Part shown: one piece after another, positions 14,310 to 17,106 of the stretch | How positions within the stretch are numbered: position 1 is the stretch's first letter | Layout: every line of letters begins with the position of its first letter | Assembly: GCF_019420015.1 (NCBI RefSeq) | Contig: NZ_JAHZIA010000062.1 | Coordinates: 1 to 17,106 of the forward strand | Origin: Anaerofustis sp. | GTDB lineage: Bacteria; Bacillota; Clostridia; Eubacteriales; Anaerofustaceae | Length of the DNA stretch: 17,106 nucleotides | Direction of reading: 5' to 3' | Program-made: the position numbers and the translations under genes | The notes under the pieces: generated by a model | What the model saw: only the letters and a program-made list of their open reading frames with translations | The model's database searches: none | Told to the model about the DNA's origin: nothing

Positions 14310-14918
14310 TTAAATAACTTCAACCTTCCCCATAAATATCAAAGCCTCGCTTTTTTCTTTTTTAAAATATCTACAGGCAATAAAACATCCCTTCTTTAAA
14401 TTTTCGTCATAAACCGAGTCCTTTAACATAGAAAAAATATATATACCTTCTTTTTCTATATAGTCAAAAGACTTAACCCAAATTTTTTCCACATATCCCT
14501 CTTTATACGGAATCACAACTTCGGCTTCATCCGGGAAAATCCGGCTTCTAAGAGAGTCTATTTCTTTTCTTTCTCTTACCTTATAAATGGTTTTGTTTTC
14601 ATCGCTTAATTTCAAATGATTTTCTGCCTGGGAAGAATCAATATCCGAGAACTCCTCCAATATCTCTATTTCCAAATCTTCAATCAAATCATAAGACGCC
14701 AGAACAACCCTGTCGTTAATGTACCTATCCGGGTTTTCTTCTTCCCCATTACCGATAATTCTCATGGTTATACCCCTCTTATCGTCAATATATAAATACC
14801 CAACAAAAGGAAACTCGATATCTTCCAATCCAAGCTTTAACAAAAACTCTTCTTTCCCATTATTTACCTTTACAAATTTTCTTTCATATTCTCTGTAACC
14901 ATAATCACGTAATTTCAT
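14310..14918 (-). CDS. Hypothetical 202-aa protein, faint DUF2314/DUF2185-like C-terminal half
   Basis: A soluble, charged protein with no signal or membrane segment. The start is ATG 14918 (MKLRDYGYREYERKF), because GGAG lies 5 nt before it. An upstream in-frame GTG (14960) has no SD. The C-terminal part (about 130-202: AEVVIPYKEGYVEKIWV, then a LKDSVYDENLKKGCF segment) faintly recalls DUF2314/DUF2185-type domains, in which an (E/D)-x-(M/I)-W-V strand precedes an L-x-x-x-P/V...L-x-x-G segment. Such domains occur in some immunity-like proteins. This is a weak resemblance only. It is a single gene between argH and the acidic membrane protein, and its function is unknown. Confidence 0.7.
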   Translation of the reverse strand: MKLRDYGYREYERKFVKVNNGKEEFLLKLGLEDIEFPFVGYLYIDDKRGITMRIIGNGEEENPDRYINDRVVLASYDLIEDLEIEILEEFSDIDSSQAENHLKLSDENKTIYKVRERKEIDSLRSRIFPDEAEVVIPYKEGYVEKIWVKSFDYIEKEGIYIFSMLKDSVYDENLKKGCFIACRYFKKEKSEALIFMGKVEVI

Positions 14919-15039
14919 TTTAACTCCGCTTATATAAAAATTTTTATACTTATTCCACACAAATCTTTTATCCGATAAATCAATTTATAAAATCAAGAAC
15001 AGTATAAATCATACCCTCAAAATAACAATACTACGTTTT

Positions 15040-15068
15040 ATATTATACGCAAAGACACAAAAAGTCAA
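15040..15068 (-). promoter_or_regulatory. Predicted promoter of the 202-aa gene
   Basis: Minus-strand -35 TTGACT (15063-15068), a 17-nt spacer and -10 TAATAT (15040-15045). The leader is about 115 nt. A 16-bp AT palindrome (14933-14948) lies just before the SD and may be chance. Confidence 0.5.
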
Positions 15069-15143
15069 AGTACATTTTAAGTCTTTTAAAATTCACAAAC
15101 AAAATATCTGTAACCGATATAAAAAACAAATTGAGCAAAACAA

Positions 15144-15167
15144 AAAAAGAGGCTAACACCTCTTTTT
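15144..15167 (-). terminator. Terminator of the acidic-tail membrane protein gene
   Basis: A 9-bp stem, AAAAAGAGG (15144-15152) with CCTCTTTTT (15159-15167), has a 6-nt loop. On the minus strand it continues into a run of T's. It lies 13 nt past the stop codon. Confidence 0.8.
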
Positions 15168-15179
15168 ATAAATAATATA

Positions 15180-15635
15180 TTAATTATTTTCATTCGATTC
15201 TTTTTCTTCGTCCGATTCACTCTCAACAACATTTTCAACAATATCATTTGAATCTTCCGTTTCAAGAACATCTTCATCGTTTTCGCTTTTTTGAATATCT
15301 TCAACTTCTTCATCTTTTATCGATTCGTATACAATACTTCCTTCGTCAGCAATCAAAACTTCCTCTTCCTCTGTTTTTTCACTTAAAAGATTATTGATGC
15401 CAAGTAAAATCAATCCTATACCTGCAAATATAAACAAAGGTTCAATAACAGTCGGTACTACCTGAGAAGGAATTAAATATTTTAACACCTCACCCAGTGC
15501 ATAGCCCTGAGACGTATATGCCGAAATCGTACTTATAAAAGAATATAACCCGATTAATGCATCTATAACCGCAACAACAAAGAATACGATTGAAAAGATT
15601 TTGAATATTTTATTGTCTTTCTTTTTTGTTTTCAT
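15180..15635 (-). CDS. Two-helix membrane protein with a long acidic tail
   Basis: A 151-aa protein, family not recognised. A basic N-terminus (MKTKKKDNK) precedes transmembrane segment 1 (about 10-40); segment 2 is about 58-82. Both termini are then predicted cytoplasmic. Residues 85-151 are extremely rich in Glu/Asp/Ser/Asn and probably disordered, with no visible motif. The SD is weak (AAAGAGAG). It has its own predicted promoter and terminator. The gene lies next to the lipoprotein pair, but no shared function can be shown. Confidence 0.72.
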   Translation of the reverse strand: MKTKKKDNKIFKIFSIVFFVVAVIDALIGLYSFISTISAYTSQGYALGEVLKYLIPSQVVPTVIEPLFIFAGIGLILLGINNLLSEKTEEEEVLIADEGSIVYESIKDEEVEDIQKSENDEDVLETEDSNDIVENVVESESDEEKESNENN

Positions 15636-15672
15636 AAATAAACTCTCTTTCTTTATAATTTTATATGAACGA

Positions 15673-15700
15673 ACTATATTTTAACAACTTTTATGTGCAA
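15673..15700 (-). promoter_or_regulatory. Predicted promoter of the acidic-tail membrane protein gene
   Basis: Minus-strand -35 TTGCAC (15695-15700), a 16-nt spacer and -10 TATAGT (15673-15678). The leader is about 30 nt. Confidence 0.45.
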
Positions 15701-15810
15701 TAAAAAGAGAAAAATAAAAAAACACAAAATTTTCAAACGATATTCACTTCTTCTTGTTTCGATTATCTTTTAATTATCTTTTATCCCTCATACAAGTGTA
15801 ATTTTATGTA

Positions 15811-15839
15811 AAAAAAGAGAAGCAAACTTTCTCTTTTTT
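15811..15839 (-). terminator. Terminator of the downstream lipoprotein gene
   Basis: An 11-bp stem, AAAAAAGAGAA (15811-15821) with TTCTCTTTTTT (15829-15839), has a 7-nt loop. The stem reaches the stop codon at 15839-15841, and the minus-strand T-run is good. Confidence 0.8.
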
Positions 15840-16309
15840 TAATCATCTATCCCAAACAACATCTCAAGCTTATCTTCATATTTATCCAAATCTCTTTCAA
15901 GCTTATCAACAATCTTTTCTTTTTTACTGTATTCTTCTCTAGAGATTTTGTCCTCTCTGTACAAAATTTCCAAATTGTCATCCAGAACATCAATTTTATT
16001 TTCAAGCTCTTCAAGTTCAATGTTTAATTCATGATAAATTTCTTTTGCTTTTTTATCCTCTTTCGGAACTTTTACAGAGTTAAGATTTTTACCGAAATCT
16101 TTAACTTCATTTTGAGCATCTTTTAAATTATTAATACTTTTTATACGTGAGTCTTCATTTGTACTCTTTATCGACTCATTTTTACTTTCCGCTCTGTCAG
16201 TGGCTTTTGTATCGGTTTCACTGGGTGTAGTGTTGTCCATACCGCCACATCCGAAAAGCCCCAAAGCAATAAAAGAACATAATACCAAACTTAAAATTTT
16301 TCTCTTCAT
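15839..16309 (-). CDS. Coiled-coil lipoprotein, paralogue of the adjacent lipoprotein
   Basis: A 156-aa lipoprotein. The signal peptide MKRKILSLVLCSFIALG has the lipobox LFGC, and C21 is the lipidated residue, so it is exported and anchored to the outer membrane face. A Ser/Thr/Asn-rich linker (about 22-60) is followed by a highly charged heptad-like helix region (about 62-150) ending LFGIDD. That region aligns with the lipoprotein encoded at 16464-16949: shared VKD-x-GK, a D-D-x-x-E-x-L-x-RE segment, Y-x-x-x-E-K, YEDK/FEDK and the final GIDD. AAGGGGT lies 8 nt before the ATG. Function unknown. Confidence 0.82.
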   Translation of the reverse strand: MKRKILSLVLCSFIALGLFGCGGMDNTTPSETDTKATDRAESKNESIKSTNEDSRIKSINNLKDAQNEVKDFGKNLNSVKVPKEDKKAKEIYHELNIELEELENKIDVLDDNLEILYREDKISREEYSKKEKIVDKLERDLDKYEDKLEMLFGIDD

Positions 16310-16433
16310 AAATATTTACCCCTTTTTTATTCTTTGCCGTATATAAAAAAATATGCAGAAATATTCAAATAAACAGGAATACTTATATTTTAAACATCCA
16401 TTAATTTTTATAATTTTTTTTATAAAATATATA

Positions 16434-16460
16434 AAAAAGAGGAGTACTTCTCCTCTTTTT
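16434..16460 (-). terminator. Terminator of the glyA-proximal lipoprotein gene
   Basis: An 11-bp stem, AAAAAGAGGAG (16434-16444) with CTCCTCTTTTT (16450-16460), has a 5-nt loop and a T-run on the minus strand. It lies 3 nt past the stop codon. Confidence 0.85.
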
Positions 16461-16463
16461 AAA

Positions 16464-16949
16464 TTAATCGTCAATACCGTAAATATATTCTATTTTATCT
16501 TCAAAATATCCCAAATCGTCATCCAGCATATCCAACTTTTTCTCTATACTGCGGTAATCGTTCTTGCATAAACTCCCCTCTCTAAACAACAACTCCATAT
16601 CGTCATCGTACATATCTATTTCAGTTTCCACTTTCTTTATCTTTGAAGACAACTTTGAATACTTATCTATATTGTCACTTCTGCTGCTTCCGGCTTTTGC
16701 CTTGTCAACCGATTTTCCTATGTCTTTTACCTCTTTTTCAAAATCTGTGATTTTTTTACCAATTTCATCCAAATCTTCGGTAGATTTACAGTTTTGCCCT
16801 TTATTGCCTCCGCCTACATTCGCCGATTCTTTATTCGAAGGGTTTCCGCCTCCTTGTTGGTCATCTCCGACATTAATATTAATACTACACCCGGCAAAAG
16901 TAATTACAGTAAGAGCAACCGTCAAAAAAACAATAACTTTTTTCATCAT
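16464..16949 (-). CDS. Coiled-coil lipoprotein following glyA
   Basis: A 161-aa lipoprotein. The signal peptide MMKKVIVFLTVALTVIT has the lipobox FAGC and lipidation site C21. A Gly/Asn/Gln-rich linker follows (DDQQGGGNPSNKES, then GGGNKGQNC), then a charged helical region ending IYGIDD. It is paralogous to the protein at 15839-16309 over the helical region. Unlike that protein it has two extra cysteines, in GQNCKS and SLCKND. AAGGAGG lies 8 nt before the first ATG. It starts only 28 nt after glyA with no terminator between, so it is probably transcribed with glyA. Function unknown. Confidence 0.82.
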   Translation of the reverse strand: MMKKVIVFLTVALTVITFAGCSININVGDDQQGGGNPSNKESANVGGGNKGQNCKSTEDLDEIGKKITDFEKEVKDIGKSVDKAKAGSSRSDNIDKYSKLSSKIKKVETEIDMYDDDMELLFREGSLCKNDYRSIEKKLDMLDDDLGYFEDKIEYIYGIDD

Positions 16950-16977
16950 AACATATTCCTCCTTAAATTAACTATAA

Positions 16978-17106
16978 TCAATAAAGCGGAAATTCAGATG
17001 TCAAATTTTTAACCCCTTCTCTTATATAATCAGATTTATTTTCATAATCCGTTGCCGCCAAGTAAATAAACTCCGCTATTTTTTTCATTTCTTTTTCCTT
17101 AAATCC
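16978..17106 (-). CDS. glyA: Serine hydroxymethyltransferase, C-terminal 42 codons only
   Basis: The frame enters from the right edge and stops at the TGA at 16978-16980. The residues GFKEKEMKKIAEFIYLA, then a charged segment, and the ending LTSEFPLY match the conserved C-terminus of SHMT (G-M/F-K-E-x-x-M-x-x-I-A ... F-P-L-Y). SHMT makes glycine and methylene-THF from serine using PLP. The catalytic part lies outside the window. Confidence 0.82.
   Translation of the reverse strand, partial: GFKEKEMKKIAEFIYLAATDYENKSDYIREGVKNLTSEFPLY

Noticed and set aside
14922..15033. Short upstream ORF (about 10 codons, MIYTVLDFIN) and a 16-bp AT palindrome in the leader of the 202-aa gene
   Set aside because: The SD spacing for the mini-ORF is too tight (about 2 nt) and the palindrome is pure A/T; both are likely chance.
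1..17106. CRISPR arrays, defence islands, tRNA or rRNA genes
   Set aside because: No regularly spaced direct repeats, cas genes, recognised defence families or structural RNA genes were seen in either strand.

Overview
The window is AT-rich DNA with dense genes, strong AGGAGG-type ribosome binding sites, sigma-A-like promoters and many hairpin-plus-U-tract terminators. The proteins (mannose-family PTS, NodB deacetylase, MGDG-synthase-like glycosyltransferase, Gram-positive-style lipoproteins) point to a low-GC Bacillota, most likely an anaerobic Clostridia-type organism. No species can be named from the sequence alone. Start codons were re-chosen where the Shine-Dalgarno (SD) site decides them: flippase 1869, glycosyltransferase 3621, 202-aa protein 14918.

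Left edge (1-700): decayed mobile-element debris on the minus strand. It holds a small protein with a probable one-base frameshift, a truncated SymE-like segment, and a 48-residue segment resembling the C-terminus of a large serine recombinase, followed by a terminator. Next (820-3621, minus) is a tightly overlapping three-gene operon: MGDG-synthase/UgtP-type glycosyltransferase, membrane-anchored NodB deacetylase, and UPF0104/MprF-type flippase-like protein. It looks like a glycolipid synthesis, modification and translocation unit. The gene-poor stretch 3628-4690 contains a strong candidate for an unannotated small RNA of about 129 nt (minus, 4193-4321). It also carries a consensus plus-strand promoter with a 12-bp palindrome at its start site, serving an orphan 156-aa protein (4692-5162).

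Centre (5239-11127): a sugar-catabolic locus. A class II ketose-bisphosphate-type aldolase (minus) is divergent from a plus-strand operon of mannose-family PTS IIA, IIB, IIC and IID, a zinc medium-chain polyol/alcohol dehydrogenase and a HutC-type GntR regulator. The divergent intergenic region has good promoters in both directions and five copies of a 13-bp operator-like motif (best copy TTACCAATGGTAA). One copy sits in the spacer of the aldolase promoter and one on the PTS start site, so the GntR protein probably represses both directions. The likely route is PTS import of a hexitol or related sugar, oxidation to a ketose phosphate, and aldol cleavage. The substrate is unknown, and no sugar-phosphate kinase is encoded here.

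Right part (11170-17106, all minus): glycerate kinase with a small zinc-ribbon membrane protein upstream; argininosuccinate lyase (argH); an unrecognised 202-aa protein; a membrane protein with a very acidic tail; two adjacent paralogous coiled-coil lipoproteins; and the last 42 codons of glyA at the edge. No CRISPR array, rRNA, tRNA or recognised defence system was seen. The items most worth following up are the operator array, the small RNA, and the glycolipid operon with its inverted-looking deacetylase anchor.
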